Positions 43,744-53,422 of a stretch of 62,370 nucleotides of DNA are shown here, one piece after another. Positions within the stretch are counted from its first letter, which is position 1. Each line of letters begins with the position of its first letter. Under the pieces are notes generated by a model. The model was not told where the DNA came from. It saw only the letters and a program-made list of their open reading frames with translations, and did no database searches. A program made the position numbers and the translations under genes. The DNA comes from Nocardiopsis sp. TSRI0078 (GTDB lineage: Bacteria > Actinomycetota > Actinomycetes > Streptosporangiales > Streptosporangiaceae): positions 1 to 62,370 of the forward strand of contig NZ_LWLB01000009.1 of the NCBI RefSeq assembly GCF_001905145.1, in the 5' to 3' direction.

Positions 43744-43772
43744 TTGACCAGGACGCCCTTGTCTCATATTCT
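43744..43772 (+). promoter_or_regulatory. Main rpsA promoter candidate
   Basis: TTGACC (43744-43749), 17-nt spacer, TATTCT (43767-43772), close to the vegetative sigma consensus. The start would fall near 43779. Confidence 0.65.
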
Positions 43773-43992
43773 GGCTGAAGCGTTGTGGGTTCGTGCGGGC
43801 GTCCGCTGTCTCCAGTGAGGGGCAACAGGATGGCGCCGCTTCGGTCAACACTCTGGACCCGGCGGCTGGTGGTCAAGGCGGCTTTGTGTCGTCATGGCCC
43901 TGCTTCTCACCTTCCGGACGACGGATCGACGGGCTCGGACCTACGGCGTGCCCATCTTCCTGAATCTGTCCGTATCCGGAGTCCACCCACAA

Positions 43993-45489
43993 ATGACGAG
44001 CAGCACCGAGGCCACCTCGACACCCCAGGTAGCGGTCAACGACATCGGGTCCGAGGAAGCCTTCCTCGCGGCGATCGACGAGACCATCAAGTACTTCAAC
44101 GACGGTGACATTGTCGAGGGCACCATCGTGAAGGTCGATCGAGACGAGGTCTTGCTCGACATCGGCTACAAGACCGAGGGTGTGATCCCTTCCAGGGAAC
44201 TCTCGATCAAGCACGACGTCGACCCCGGCGAGGTTGTTGCCGTCGGCGACCAGGTCGAGGCCCTCGTCCTCCAGAAGGAGGACAAGGAGGGTCGTCTGAT
44301 CCTGTCCAAGAAGCGCGCCCAGTACGAGCGCGCCTGGGGCACGATCGAGAAGATCAAGGAGGAGGACGGCGTCGTCACCGGCACCGTCATCGAGGTCGTC
44401 AAGGGCGGTCTCATCCTCGACATCGGCCTGCGCGGCTTCCTGCCCGCGTCCCTGGTCGAGATGCGCCGTGTGCGCGACCTGCAGCCCTACGTCGGCCGTG
44501 AGCTCGAGGCGAAGATCATCGAGCTGGACAAGAACCGCAACAACGTGGTCCTGTCCCGCCGTGCCTGGCTGGAGCAGACCCAGTCCGAGGTCCGCCAGAC
44601 CTTCCTCAACACCCTGCAGAAGGGCCAGATCCGCAAGGGCGTCGTCTCCTCGATCGTCAACTTCGGTGCGTTCGTGGACCTGGGCGGCGTCGACGGCCTG
44701 GTGCACGTCTCCGAGCTCTCCTGGAAGCACATCGACCACCCGAGCGAGGTCGTCGAGGTGGGCCAGGAGGTCACCGTCGAGGTTCTCGACGTGGACATGG
44801 AGCGCGAGCGCGTCTCCCTGTCGCTCAAGGCGACGCAGGAGGACCCCTGGCAGCAGTTCGCCCGGACCCACCAGATCGGCCAGGTCGTTCCCGGCAAGGT
44901 CACCAAGCTGGTTCCGTTCGGTGCGTTCGTGCGCGTCGAGGAGGGCATCGAGGGCCTGGTCCACATCTCCGAGCTGGCCGAGCGCCACGTCGAGGTGCCC
45001 GAGCAGGTCGTCCAGGTCGGCACCGAGATCTTCGTCAAGATCATCGACATCGACCTCGACCGCCGCCGCATCAGCCTCTCGCTGAAGCAGGCCAACGAGA
45101 GCGTCTCGCCGGACCAGGTGGACTTCGACCCCACCCTGTACGGCATGGCCGCGGACTACGACGAGCAGGGCAACTACAAGTACCCCGAGGGCTTCGACCC
45201 CGAGAGCGGCGAGTGGCTCGAGGGCTTCGAGGCTCAGCGGGACGAGTGGGAGCGCAGCTACGCCGAGGCGCAGGCCCGCTTCGAGGCGCACCGCAAGCAG
45301 GTCGAGGAGGCCCGCGCGGCCGAGGCCGACGCGGCCAACGCGCCCGCCCCGGAGGAGGAAGAGGAGTACACCGGCGGTGGCCAGAGCGCCAACCAGTCCG
45401 GCGGCTCCGAGCCCTCCACCAGCGGCGCCCTGGCCTCGGACGAGGCCCTGGCCGCCCTCCGCGAGAAGCTCGCGGGTGGCGAGGCCTAG
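43993..45489 (+). CDS. rpsA: 30S ribosomal protein S1
   Basis: A 498-residue RNA-binding ribosomal protein that helps load mRNA. Four S1/OB domains are visible: GDIVEGTIVKVDRDEVLLDIGYKTEG..., EEDGVVTGTVIEVVKGGLILDIGLRG..., QIRKGVVSSIVNFGAFVDLGGVDGLVHVSELSW..., and QVVPGKVTKLVPFGAFVRVEEGIEGLVHISELAE. An actinobacterial tail is rich in Glu/Ala (EARAAEADAANAPAPEEEEE) and ends AALREKLAGGEA. The ATG at 43993 matches the conserved start (MTSSTEATSTPQVAVNDIGSEEAFLAAIDE). GGAG is about 11 nt upstream. The long leader suggests control after initiation. Confidence 0.96.
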   Translation: MTSSTEATSTPQVAVNDIGSEEAFLAAIDETIKYFNDGDIVEGTIVKVDRDEVLLDIGYKTEGVIPSRELSIKHDVDPGEVVAVGDQVEALVLQKEDKEGRLILSKKRAQYERAWGTIEKIKEEDGVVTGTVIEVVKGGLILDIGLRGFLPASLVEMRRVRDLQPYVGRELEAKIIELDKNRNNVVLSRRAWLEQTQSEVRQTFLNTLQKGQIRKGVVSSIVNFGAFVDLGGVDGLVHVSELSWKHIDHPSEVVEVGQEVTVEVLDVDMERERVSLSLKATQEDPWQQFARTHQIGQVVPGKVTKLVPFGAFVRVEEGIEGLVHISELAERHVEVPEQVVQVGTEIFVKIIDIDLDRRRISLSLKQANESVSPDQVDFDPTLYGMAADYDEQGNYKYPEGFDPESGEWLEGFEAQRDEWERSYAEAQARFEAHRKQVEEARAAEADAANAPAPEEEEEYTGGGQSANQSGGSEPSTSGALASDEALAALREKLAGGEA

Positions 45490-45521
45490 GCAGTAGGTCC
45501 GCGAGGACTCGCTGACAGCCC

Positions 45522-45560
45522 CGAAGGGCCGTCCCCGCTTTGCGCGGGGGCGGCCCTTCG
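45522..45560 (+). terminator. Terminator after rpsA
   Basis: A 17-bp stem with one G-U pair (45522-45538 with 45544-45560), loop TTTGC, lies 33 nt after the stop. Confidence 0.8.
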
Positions 45561-45640
45561 CCGTGTCCGGGACCGCTTCGGGGGCCGAAGGACTAGTGTC
45601 GTGGCGTGTCCCGAGGGGCGGGGCGTGTTGAGGAGGCGAC

Positions 45641-46165
45641 GTGTTCGACATCCACCCGGCCACCCCCGCCGACGCGGGCGAGGTCTTCACCCTCCAGCGG
45701 GCCGCGTTCGTCGACGAGGCCCAGGCCTTCGGAGACCCGTTCGTGCTGCCGCTCACCGAAAGCCTGGAGAGGGTGGAGAGGCTGCTGGGGCAGGAGGACA
45801 CCCTCGCGCTCAAGGCGGTCTCCGGGGCCCGCCTGGTCGGAACGGTCCGGGCGCGGGTGATGGGCACCAGCGCCGTGATCGGCCGCCTGGCGGTGGCCCC
45901 CGACCTGCGCCGTCGGGGGATCGCGCGGGCGCTGCTCGCCGGCGTCGAGGAGCGCCTGCGCGAGCGCCACCCGCACCTGGCCGCGCTCACCCTGTCCACC
46001 GGCGCGCAGGAGGCCGGACAGCAGCGGCTCTACCGCGGACTCGGATACGCCGAGACCTCGCGGGAGCGGGTCGCCGACCACCTGGTCATGGTGCACATGC
46101 GCAAGGAACTCGCTCCGGACGGCTCCGGCGGGGGCGGCGTCGCCGATCGGGGAGCGGCGGTCTAG
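45641..46165 (+). CDS. GNAT-family N-acetyltransferase
   Basis: A 174-residue acetyltransferase. After [22 protein letters not shown], the acetyl-CoA site reads [27 protein letters not shown] (Q/RxxGxG/A motif as RRRGIA). The C-terminal half has [27 protein letters not shown], typical of the fold. Substrate unknown. The GTG start at 45641 has GAGGAGGCG upstream. It ends 10 nt before coaE and probably shares transcripts with it, although coaE also has its own -10-like box. Confidence 0.88.
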   Translation: MFDIHPATPADAGEVFTLQRAAFVDEAQAFGDPFVLPLTESLERVERLLGQEDTLALKAVSGARLVGTVRARVMGTSAVIGRLAVAPDLRRRGIARALLAGVEERLRERHPHLAALTLSTGAQEAGQQRLYRGLGYAETSRERVADHLVMVHMRKELAPDGSGGGGVADRGAAV

Positions 46166-46175
46166 GGTTTCCGGC

Positions 46176-46775
46176 ATGCTGAAAGTAGGACTCACCGGCG
46201 GGATCGGCTCGGGCAAGAGCGCGGTCTCGGCCGAACTGGCGGCCTACGGCGCCACCGTCATCGATGCCGACGCCATCGCCCGGGAGGTGGTCGAGCCCGG
46301 AACGCCGGGGCTGGACGCGGTCGTCGCCGAGTTCGGGGAGGAGGTGCTCACCCCGCAGGGGCGGCTGGACCGGCCCAGGCTGGGGGAGATCGTCTTCGCC
46401 GACGGGGAGCGCCTGGCCCGGCTCAACGCCATCGTGCACCCCCTCGTGGGCGAGCGCAGCGCCCGGTTGATGGAGGAGGCGGTGGCCTCCGGGACGCAGG
46501 TGGTGGTCTACGACGTCCCGCTGCTGGTGGAGAACGGCCTGGAATCGCTCTACGACGTGGTGGTCGTGGTCGACGCACCCGACGAGGTGCGGGTGGAGCG
46601 GGTCGCCGTCAACCGGGACATGCCGCGGGAGCAGGTGCGGGCCCGCATCCGTGCGCAGGCCGACCGGGAGGTCCGCCTGGCCGCCGCCGACCTGGTGGTG
46701 GACAACTCCGGCACCCGCGAGGAACTGCGGGAGCGGGTGGCCGAGCTCTGGCGCGAACTCCTCAAGCGCGCCTAG
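46176..46775 (+). CDS. coaE: Dephospho-CoA kinase
   Basis: A 199-residue enzyme for the last step of coenzyme A synthesis, phosphorylating the 3'-hydroxyl of dephospho-CoA. The P-loop [17 protein letters not shown] is at residues of about 5-21. The CoA-binding section is [22 protein letters not shown], and the lid and base regions include [26 protein letters not shown] and [16 protein letters not shown] 46176. A TAGGGT box (46163-46168), overlapping the previous stop codon, ends 7 nt upstream, so a leaderless transcript is likely in addition to readthrough. Confidence 0.95.
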   Translation: MLKVGLTGGIGSGKSAVSAELAAYGATVIDADAIAREVVEPGTPGLDAVVAEFGEEVLTPQGRLDRPRLGEIVFADGERLARLNAIVHPLVGERSARLMEEAVASGTQVVVYDVPLLVENGLESLYDVVVVVDAPDEVRVERVAVNRDMPREQVRARIRAQADREVRLAAADLVVDNSGTREELRERVAELWRELLKRA

Positions 46776-47015
46776 GCGCGTTCCACGGTCCGTGGCCGGG
46801 CCGGGCCGGGGCACGGCATGGACAGCGTGCCCGCGGCCGGTGGCACGTGTGTCGCTCCGTGGCGCACACCGCGGTCAGCGCCCCTCCCGCGGTCGCCGTC
46901 CCGAGGGGCCGCGCCCACCGGTGCCGTCCAGCGTGGTCCTGTCCTCGTGGCCGGGTTCGGCGTCCGAGACCCGCCGCGGGTACGGAACCAACGGGGCCGG
47001 AGCCCACACGCCACG

Positions 47016-48128
47016 CTAGCCGCCTCCCTTCCCGCCCGGCCCCCGGCGCAGGGACTCGGACAGGGACGCGCCGGCGTCCACGGCCTCGCGTACCAGCTCC
47101 TCCCGTACCGAGTGCGCGGCCTCCACGCTGAGCAGGCTCTCGTCGATCTCCTCGGTGCGCACGGCGTCCCGGGACGAGGTCAGCGCCAGGTCGGCGTAGT
47201 CCGCCGCGCGGTCGGCGATCTCCTGGCACTGCTCCCACTCGCGGTGGGCGGTCACCGCCGCGTGCACGCGCTCGCCGTAGCCGGTCAGCACCCCGATCCG
47301 CTCGGCGAGCGCCGCGTGGGCGCGGTCCACGGCCTCCTCCTGAGGTTCGAGCGCCCGGGTGACCTGGTCGGACACCGCCTCGCGCTTGCGCCGCAGCAGC
47401 TCCTTGCGCAGGGAGCGCAGGCGTAACAGCTCCTGGGACATCCGCCACTCCTCCTCACGCAGCAGGGGAAGGGTGTGGCCGGCGTCGAAGGAACCGCCCA
47501 GCACCCTGGTGCCCTCCTCCACCCGGTCGGTGGCCTGCTGGAGCTGGGCGAACAGGTGCGCCTCGGGCTCGTCGCGGCGGGCGGCGTAGCCGTAGGGGCG
47601 GCCGAAGTCCTCGGGCAGCACGTAGCGGCCGGCGTTCTCCGAGGCCAGGCGGGCGACCATGCCCGGGCGCATGATGGCCCCGGTGCCGCCCACGGCGGCG
47701 GTCAGGTACAGGGCCGCGGTCGCGGGGTCGCCGGGGACGAAGGAGCCGAGCGGTCCGACGACCTGTTCGAGCAGCAGCCGGGCGCCCGTGACCCCGGCCG
47801 CGGAGGCGGGCAGTGCCCAGAAGGCGTGCATGACCAGGTCGGCCCAGTCGTCGGTGAAGGAGCCCCTGAGGGAGATCAGGCCGAGGACGGCCATGGTCGT
47901 TCCCAGGCACAGCAGAGCCACGAGGACGGCACCGGCGGCCGGGGAGAGCAGGGCGAGGGCGGCCAGGGAGGTGCACCCCGCGGCGGTGAGCGCGGCCCCC
48001 TGCCTCCAGGTGGGGCGGCGGGAGGGTCCGGCCGAGGCCGGGACCAGCCTCTCGGGGCGGGCCCGCATGCGCGCGAGCGCGCGGGGCGGCAGGGCCGGGT
48101 CGAAGGTGGGTCTGCGGGGATGGGACAC
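47016..48128 (-). CDS. Membrane protein with C-terminal coiled coil, unrecognised
   Basis: A 370-residue protein I cannot place in a family. The basic Pro/Arg-rich N-terminus (PALPPRALARMRARPERLVP) is followed by hydrophobic segments near residues 45-85 (AALTAAGCTSLAALALLSPAAGAVLVALL), 100-120 and 135-160. From about residue 205 on there is a long charged helical region with coiled-coil character (EEEWRMSQELLRLRSLRKELLRRKREAVSDQVTRALE). The start is GTG 48128, chosen because GGAGG lies 8 nt upstream. GTG 48152 lacks such a site. It is divergent from uvrB and follows coaE convergently. No enzyme motif seen. Confidence 0.6.
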   Translation of the reverse strand: MSHPRRPTFDPALPPRALARMRARPERLVPASAGPSRRPTWRQGAALTAAGCTSLAALALLSPAAGAVLVALLCLGTTMAVLGLISLRGSFTDDWADLVMHAFWALPASAAGVTGARLLLEQVVGPLGSFVPGDPATAALYLTAAVGGTGAIMRPGMVARLASENAGRYVLPEDFGRPYGYAARRDEPEAHLFAQLQQATDRVEEGTRVLGGSFDAGHTLPLLREEEWRMSQELLRLRSLRKELLRRKREAVSDQVTRALEPQEEAVDRAHAALAERIGVLTGYGERVHAAVTAHREWEQCQEIADRAADYADLALTSSRDAVRTEEIDESLLSVEAAHSVREELVREAVDAGASLSESLRRGPGGKGGG

Positions 48129-48283
48129 GGCTGGCACCTCCGCTTCGGACACAGGGCGCTGGTTTTCGATGGTAGCCTCCGCGCCCGCGGCCGGACAGGG
48201 ATGTCACAGGCGGTCTGTAGCGTTGGGAGTGAGGGACACGCGGGCGCGGGGGCGGCCCGCCGTTCGATGGGAGAAGAGGCGAC

Positions 48284-50383
48284 GTGCGACCGGTCAGCGA
48301 CATCAAACGCAGTGAGGCGCCCTTCGAGGTGGTCTCGGAGATGACCCCCGCGGGGGACCAGCCAGGCGCCATCGCCGAGATCAGCAAGCGGGTGCGTGCG
48401 GGGGACCCGCACACGGTGCTGCTCGGCGCCACCGGCACCGGCAAGACGGCGACCGTGGCGTGGACGGTGGAGCAGCTCCAGCGGCCGACCCTGGTGATGC
48501 AGCCCAACAAGACCCTGGCGGCCCAGTTCGCCAACGAGCTCCGGCAGATGCTGCCGAACAACGCGGTCGAGTACTTCGTGTCGTACTACGACTACTACCA
48601 GCCCGAGGCCTACGTCCCCCAGAGCGACACCTACATCGAGAAGGACTCCTCGATCAACGACGAGGTGGAGCGCCTGCGCCACTCGGCGACCAACTCGCTG
48701 CTCACCCGGCGGGACACCATCGTGGTCGCGTCGGTCTCGTGCATCTACGGCCTGGGCACCCCGCAGGAGTACGTGGACCGGATGGCGCAGCTGGCGGTGG
48801 GCATGGAGGTCGACCGCGACGAGCTGCTGCGCCGCCTGGTGGAGATGCAGTACTCCCGCAACGACACCGCGTTCACGCGCGGCACGTTCCGCGTGCGCGG
48901 CGACACCATCGAGATCATCCCGGTCTACGAGGAGCTGGCGATCCGCATCGAGATGTTCGGTGACGAGGTCGAGCGCCTGCTCACCCTGCACCCGCTCACC
49001 GGCGAGGTGCTGGGGGAGAGCCGGGAGATGTTCATCTTCCCCGCCTCGCACTACGTGGCCGGCGAGGAGCGCACCGAGCGCGCCATCGGCTCGATCGAGG
49101 CGGAGCTGGGCGAGCGGCTGGCCGAGCTGGAGGCCCAGGGCAAGCTGCTGGAGGCGCAGCGCCTGCGCATGCGCACCACCCACGACCTGGAGATGATGCG
49201 CCAGCTGGGCACCTGCTCGGGCATCGAGAACTACTCGAGGCACTTCGACGACCGCGAGCCGGGCAGCCCGCCCAACACGCTGCTGGACTACTTCCCCGAG
49301 GACTTCCTGCTGGTGCTGGACGAGTCGCACGTGACCGTCCCGCAGATCGGCGCGATGTACGAGGGCGACGCCGCGCGCAAGCGCACCCTGGTCGACCACG
49401 GGTTCCGGCTGCCGTCGGCGATGGACAACCGGCCGCTGAGGTGGGAGGAGTTCACCGAGCGGATCGGGCAGACCGTCTACCTGTCGGCGACCCCGGGACG
49501 CTACGAACTGCGCCAGAGCGGCGGCGACGTGGTGGAGCAGGTCATCCGCCCCACCGGCCTGGTCGACCCGGAGGTGCTGGTCAAGCCCACCGACGGGCAG
49601 ATCGACGACCTGGTGCACGAGATCCGGGTGCGCGCCGAGCGCCAGGAGCGGGTGCTGGTCACCACGCTCACCAAGAAGATGGCCGAGGACCTCACCGACT
49701 ACTTCGCCGAGCTGGGCATCCGGGTGCGCTACCTGCACAGCGAGGTGGACACGCTGCGCCGGGTGGAGCTGCTGCGGGAGCTGCGGGTGGGCGAGTTCGA
49801 CGTGCTGGTGGGCATCAACCTGCTGCGCGAGGGCCTGGACCTGCCCGAGGTGTCGCTGGTGGCCATCCTGGACGCGGACAAGGAGGGCTTCCTGCGATCG
49901 GAGACCTCGCTGATCCAGACGATCGGCCGCGCGGCGCGCAACGTCGCGGGCCAGGTGCACATGTACGCCGACAACGTCACGGACTCGATGCGCTCGGCGA
50001 TCGACGAGACCAACCGGCGCCGGGACAAGCAGCTGGCCTACAACGCCGAGCACGGGATCGACCCCACGCCGCTGCGCAAGCAGATCGCCGACATCCTGGA
50101 CGCGCTCAACCGGGAGGACGTGGACACCGAGGAGCTCATGGCCACCGGCTACCGCAGCTCCGGGGCCAAGGGCGGCCGGGCTCCGGTGCCCGCTCTGGGC
50201 GAGCGCTCGGCCGACGTCTCCTCCATGCCGCGGGCGGAGCTGGCCGGCCTCATCGAGCAGCTGAGCGAGCAGATGCACCAGGCGGCGGCCGACCTCCAGT
50301 TCGAGCTGGCGGCCAGGTTGCGCGACGAGATCGGTGAGCTCAAACGTGAGCTTCGCGGCATGGACGCGGCCGGGGTGAAGTGA
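48284..50383 (+). CDS. uvrB: Excinuclease ABC subunit B
   Basis: A 699-residue damage-verifying subunit of nucleotide excision repair. The helicase core has Walker [14 protein letters not shown] (residues of about 47-59), the beta-hairpin [36 protein letters not shown], the DESH box and later motifs [51 protein letters not shown] and TIGRAARN. The C-terminal UVR domain ([38 protein letters not shown]) binds UvrC. GTG 48284 has AGAAGAGG upstream. The gene is complete and standard in length. Confidence 0.97.
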   Translation: MRPVSDIKRSEAPFEVVSEMTPAGDQPGAIAEISKRVRAGDPHTVLLGATGTGKTATVAWTVEQLQRPTLVMQPNKTLAAQFANELRQMLPNNAVEYFVSYYDYYQPEAYVPQSDTYIEKDSSINDEVERLRHSATNSLLTRRDTIVVASVSCIYGLGTPQEYVDRMAQLAVGMEVDRDELLRRLVEMQYSRNDTAFTRGTFRVRGDTIEIIPVYEELAIRIEMFGDEVERLLTLHPLTGEVLGESREMFIFPASHYVAGEERTERAIGSIEAELGERLAELEAQGKLLEAQRLRMRTTHDLEMMRQLGTCSGIENYSRHFDDREPGSPPNTLLDYFPEDFLLVLDESHVTVPQIGAMYEGDAARKRTLVDHGFRLPSAMDNRPLRWEEFTERIGQTVYLSATPGRYELRQSGGDVVEQVIRPTGLVDPEVLVKPTDGQIDDLVHEIRVRAERQERVLVTTLTKKMAEDLTDYFAELGIRVRYLHSEVDTLRRVELLRELRVGEFDVLVGINLLREGLDLPEVSLVAILDADKEGFLRSETSLIQTIGRAARNVAGQVHMYADNVTDSMRSAIDETNRRRDKQLAYNAEHGIDPTPLRKQIADILDALNREDVDTEELMATGYRSSGAKGGRAPVPALGERSADVSSMPRAELAGLIEQLSEQMHQAAADLQFELAARLRDEIGELKRELRGMDAAGVK

Positions 50384-50498
50384 CGCCGAGCCCCGTGGGA
50401 CGGCGGTTCCGGCTCCCGGTGGCCGGGGCCGGGGACGATCGGGGGTATCGGAACGGGAACGTTTAGGGAACAGCGAGGTCGCATGGTTATCTCCGCGT

Positions 50499-50531
50499 GA
50501 CATACTCTTGGCTTCGCGCAAGCTGTATGTC
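50499..50531. repeat. Composite inverted repeat upstream of the DUF3060 gene
   Basis: GACATAC (50499-50505) and GTATGTC (50525-50531) are exact complements enclosing CTTG (50507-50510) and CAAG (50519-50522). It ends 33 nt before the ATG. It could be an operator or a leader hairpin. Confidence 0.45.
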
Positions 50532-50563
50532 GCAATTGCCGGTTATCCGGTTGTGGGGGAAAC

Positions 50564-51010
50564 ATGAGGGTTCGGCTCCTGGCGGCCGCGGGCGGTGGCC
50601 TGCTGTTCACCTCCCTGCTTCCCGGGTGCGGTCTGGCCTTCGGGCATGAGGACGTCGAGGTGCCCAACGGCGCCCCGGGCACCGAGAGCGCCCGCGACGA
50701 CGCGGTCATACCCGACCACAACGTCAGCGACGACGACACCCTGATCGTCGTCGACGACGGCGCCGAGATCGACGAGGACTGCGGCGGCCGCGAGGTCGTG
50801 GTCACCGCGGACGACGCCGCCGTGGTCCTGCACGGAGGCTGCGGGCTGGTACGGGCCAGCGGCCGCGGGTCCACCGTCGACGTGGGCTCGGCGGACAAGA
50901 TCGTGCTGATCGGGGTGGACAACATCGTCTCCTTCGCCTCGGGCGACCCCGAGGTGGTCAACCACGGCCGCAACACCACGGTGACCGAGGGCGGCGTCGC
51001 CAGGAAGTGA
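50564..51010 (+). CDS. DUF3060-like lipoprotein
   Basis: A 148-residue putative lipoprotein. The signal peptide with lipobox (LLFTSLLPGCGLA) gives a lipid-modified Cys near residue 22. An acidic stretch follows (SDDDTLIVVDDGAEIDEDCGG). The C-terminal 80 residues are a short beta-repeat: REVVVTADDAAVVLHGGCGLVRASGRGSTVDVGSADKIVLIGVDNIVSF, as in DUF3060 proteins. Two cysteines (DEDCGG, HGGCGL) probably form a disulfide. Function unknown. ATG 50564 with GGGGGAAAC upstream. Monocistronic. Confidence 0.65.
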   Translation: MRVRLLAAAGGGLLFTSLLPGCGLAFGHEDVEVPNGAPGTESARDDAVIPDHNVSDDDTLIVVDDGAEIDEDCGGREVVVTADDAAVVLHGGCGLVRASGRGSTVDVGSADKIVLIGVDNIVSFASGDPEVVNHGRNTTVTEGGVARK

Positions 51011-51371
51011 CCTGGAAGCGCCGGGATCCGGGAAGGCCGGTGGGCAGGGAGGTTCCGTGTCGGTGCGTTGACCGCCCCGGCATCCGGGAGTGACCTTCGA
51101 TCCGTTACCGTGGTGCCCGTCCGCTCGCGTCCGCACCGGGGCGCGCGGGTGCCGACGCCGGGCGGACGCGGCGACGCTGAGTGAATTATCGGTTGCAATT
51201 GGCGCTTTCGTCTTCTCGGCCGGTTCCGAGGCGGTACGGTCGATTCGTCCCGCCCGCGGTGCAACCGGTCCCGTCGGGGCGGCACGACGGTCAGCGGCGC
51301 CGCACGCGCCGTGCCGGATACCGGTCCGGCAGCCGCGTGTTCGGCGTGAGGACCCGCTAGGGGAGGGGTGG
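51011..51371. other. Intergenic region before the second GNAT gene
   Basis: No gene that I trust. It contains an AT-rich patch near 51181-51205 that may be a promoter, then GC-rich sequence up to the SD (GGAGGGG) of the next gene. An in-frame extension of that gene back to 51090 is rejected because the SD is at 51372. Confidence 0.5.
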
Positions 51372-52367
51372 ATGAGCGGTTATGTCGCGCGGGTGCGACA
51401 TGATGAGTCGCCCGGGGGCGATGTCGGCCTGGACCCGTTGGTGCGGTCGGCCGCCCAGCGCTGGGCCGCCGCGGACCCGCTGCTGCCCGAACCCGTCAAC
51501 TTCGCTCCGAACTCCTACCCCCTCCTGACCGTCAGCGACGAGGACGGCCGCGCCGTCGCCGCCGGCACCATGCACTACACCTGGTACCAGCCCGGTGAGG
51601 TCGGCCGGATCTGGGGCGTGCCCGACCAGCACTGGCTGACCCCCATCGTCGGCGGCCCCGACCCCGGCCGTGCCCTGGACTCCCTGCTGACCAGCTGGCG
51701 CGACCAGCTGGAGGACCTGCCGACCGGCACCGGCTCGGAGTCGGCGGCCCTGGTGAGCTGGCCCGCCCGCGACGTGTGCGGCATCATCCCGCTGCAGCGC
51801 CACGGCCTGCAGCCCTACACCGTGCTGGCCGCCCGCCAGCGCCGCCGCGGGGTGCCCCCGTCGCTGCCGCCGCGCGACGTGACGCTGAGGCTGGCCGACC
51901 GCAGCGACCTGACCCAGGTGGTCGGGCTCCTGATGGAGGAGCACCGCTACGAGCAGCACTTCGGCGGGGTGTTCCTGCAGTCGGACACCGCCGAGCAGAC
52001 CCGCAAGGTCGCCGCGCGTGCGCTCAACCGCTCCCGTTCCTGGATCTGGCTGGCCGAGAGGCGCGGCCGCGCCGTGGGGCTGCTGTGGGTGTCCCCGCCC
52101 GAGCGGTCCCGGTGGGCCAAGTCCCTGGTCAACGCCCGGCCGATCGCGCACATCGGCTACGGCGTGGTGGTCGCGCAGGAGCGCGGCAACGGGATCGGCA
52201 CCGCGTTGGTGGGCCAGGCGCACCAGGCCCTGGACAGCCACGGCGTGGGCGTCTCGGTGCTCAACTACGCCGCGATGAACCCTTTGTCGGGCCCCTTCTG
52301 GCACCGTATGGGCTACCGCCCGGTGTGGACGACCTGGGAGGTCCGCCCCGCCCTGGCCCTGCGCTGA
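51372..52367 (+). CDS. GNAT-family acetyltransferase, long form
   Basis: A 331-residue protein. The C-terminal 150 residues or so have a GNAT fold: VTLRLADRSDLTQVVGLLMEEHRYEQHFGG, then IGYGVVVAQERGNGIGTALVGQAHQAL with the acetyl-CoA pyrophosphate site, and YAAMNPLSGPFWHRMGYRPVWTTWEVRP. The N-terminal 170 residues (including SAAQRWAAADPLLPEP and WGVPDQHWLTPIVGGPDPGRALDSLL) look like a degenerate second GNAT-like half, as in tandem acetyltransferases. ATG 51372 has GGAGGGG upstream. Substrate unknown. Confidence 0.8.
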   Translation: MSGYVARVRHDESPGGDVGLDPLVRSAAQRWAAADPLLPEPVNFAPNSYPLLTVSDEDGRAVAAGTMHYTWYQPGEVGRIWGVPDQHWLTPIVGGPDPGRALDSLLTSWRDQLEDLPTGTGSESAALVSWPARDVCGIIPLQRHGLQPYTVLAARQRRRGVPPSLPPRDVTLRLADRSDLTQVVGLLMEEHRYEQHFGGVFLQSDTAEQTRKVAARALNRSRSWIWLAERRGRAVGLLWVSPPERSRWAKSLVNARPIAHIGYGVVVAQERGNGIGTALVGQAHQALDSHGVGVSVLNYAAMNPLSGPFWHRMGYRPVWTTWEVRPALALR

Positions 52368-52445
52368 GCCCCGGTGCGGACCCGGTGCGGGAGCTTCCAC
52401 TACCCTGTGCGCGAAAGCGCGACGGTGCGTGGAGGGTGAGGCAGG

Positions 52446-53369
52446 ATGACCGCGAACGACCGTGGGCCCCAGGGCGCGGAGCATGTGGAGATCGTCGAGG
52501 TGGGGCCGCGCGACGGCCTCCAGAACGAGGCCAGGACGCTCTCGGTCGACGACCGCGTCGAACTGATCGACCGTGCCGCGGCCGCCGGCGCGCGCCGGAT
52601 CGAGGCGGTCAGCTTCGTCAACCCCAAGCGGGTGCCGCAGATGGCCGGGGCCGAGGAGGTCATGGCGGGCGTCACGCGCACGCCGGGGGTCTCCCACATC
52701 GGCCTGGTGCTCAACCGGCGCGGCCTGGACCGCGCGGTGGCGGCGGGGGTCTCGGAGGTCAACGTGGCGGTGCCCGCCACCGACGGCTTCTGCGTCCGCA
52801 ACCAGGGCTGCACCGTCGAGGAGATGCTCGGCGCCCTCGCCGGCATCGACGCCGCCCTCGCCGGGACGGGCATTCCGCTGAGCGTCACCGTCTCCACCGC
52901 GTTCGGCTGCCCCTTCGACGGTGAGGTGCCGCCCGAGCAGGTCGTCGAGGTGGTCCGCCGTGTCGCCGACACCGGCGCCGTGGAGGTCGCCCTGGCCGAC
53001 ACCATCGGCGTGGGTGTGCCCCGGCAGGTGGGCGACCTCCTGGCGAGGGTCGGGAAGGTCGCCGACGGCCGCAGGCTGCGCTGCCACTTCCACAACACCC
53101 GCAACACCGGTTACGCGAACGCCCTGGCGGCCGTGGACGCGGGGGTTCGGGTGCTCGACTCCAGCCTGGGCGGTTTCGGCGGCTGTCCGTTCGCACCCGC
53201 CGCGACCGGCAACATCGCCACCGAGGACCTGCTGTACATGCTCCACCGCAGCGGCCTGCACACGGGTGTGAGCCTGTCGGGGGCCGCCGCCCTGGGAGCG
53301 TGGATGGGGGAGCGCCTGGACAAGCAGCCGCCCGCCTACCTGGGACGTGCGGGAGCCTTCCCGGCCTGA
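52446..53369 (+). CDS. Hydroxymethylglutaryl-CoA lyase
   Basis: A 307-residue TIM-barrel lyase of the HMGL family, cleaving HMG-CoA to acetoacetate and acetyl-CoA in leucine breakdown. Motifs: VEIVEVGPRDGLQNE with catalytic Arg-Asp, IEAVSFVNPKRVPQMAGAEEVM, VNVAVPATDGFCVRNQ, ADTIGVGVPRQV and LRCHFHNTRNTGYANALAAVDAGVRVLDSSLGGFGGCPFAPAATGNIATEDLLYML, which contains the metal-binding His-x-His pair and the catalytic Cys loop. ATG 52446 with GGAGGGTGAGGCAGG upstream. No other leucine-catabolic gene is adjacent, so a related aldol substrate cannot be excluded. Confidence 0.9.
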   Translation: MTANDRGPQGAEHVEIVEVGPRDGLQNEARTLSVDDRVELIDRAAAAGARRIEAVSFVNPKRVPQMAGAEEVMAGVTRTPGVSHIGLVLNRRGLDRAVAAGVSEVNVAVPATDGFCVRNQGCTVEEMLGALAGIDAALAGTGIPLSVTVSTAFGCPFDGEVPPEQVVEVVRRVADTGAVEVALADTIGVGVPRQVGDLLARVGKVADGRRLRCHFHNTRNTGYANALAAVDAGVRVLDSSLGGFGGCPFAPAATGNIATEDLLYMLHRSGLHTGVSLSGAAALGAWMGERLDKQPPAYLGRAGAFPA

Positions 53370-53422
53370 CGCGCCGTCGCCCGGGTGCTCGGGGCGTTCC
53401 CGGTAGCCCGGGCCGGACGCGG

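Larger units (their letters stand above)
43557..43992. other. rpsA upstream region with long leader
   Basis: Two promoters are visible (43670-43699 and 43744-43772) and a leader of about 215 nt. An ATG at 43831 opens a frame that overlaps the rpsA start out of frame. An in-frame ATG 33 codons upstream of rpsA (43894) is not supported by family length. CCGAA/TTCGG flanks a T7 run near 43571-43586. Confidence 0.5.

Noticed and set aside
43831..44108. Small gene overlapping the rpsA start
   Set aside because: The product is Arg/His-rich and out of frame with S1, with no sign of selection. Kept only as a possible upstream reading frame in the rpsA leader.
47876..50521. An 881-codon minus-strand open frame opposite uvrB
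   Set aside because: The frame is a byproduct of GC-rich third positions in uvrB. No domain is recognisable and there is no SD.
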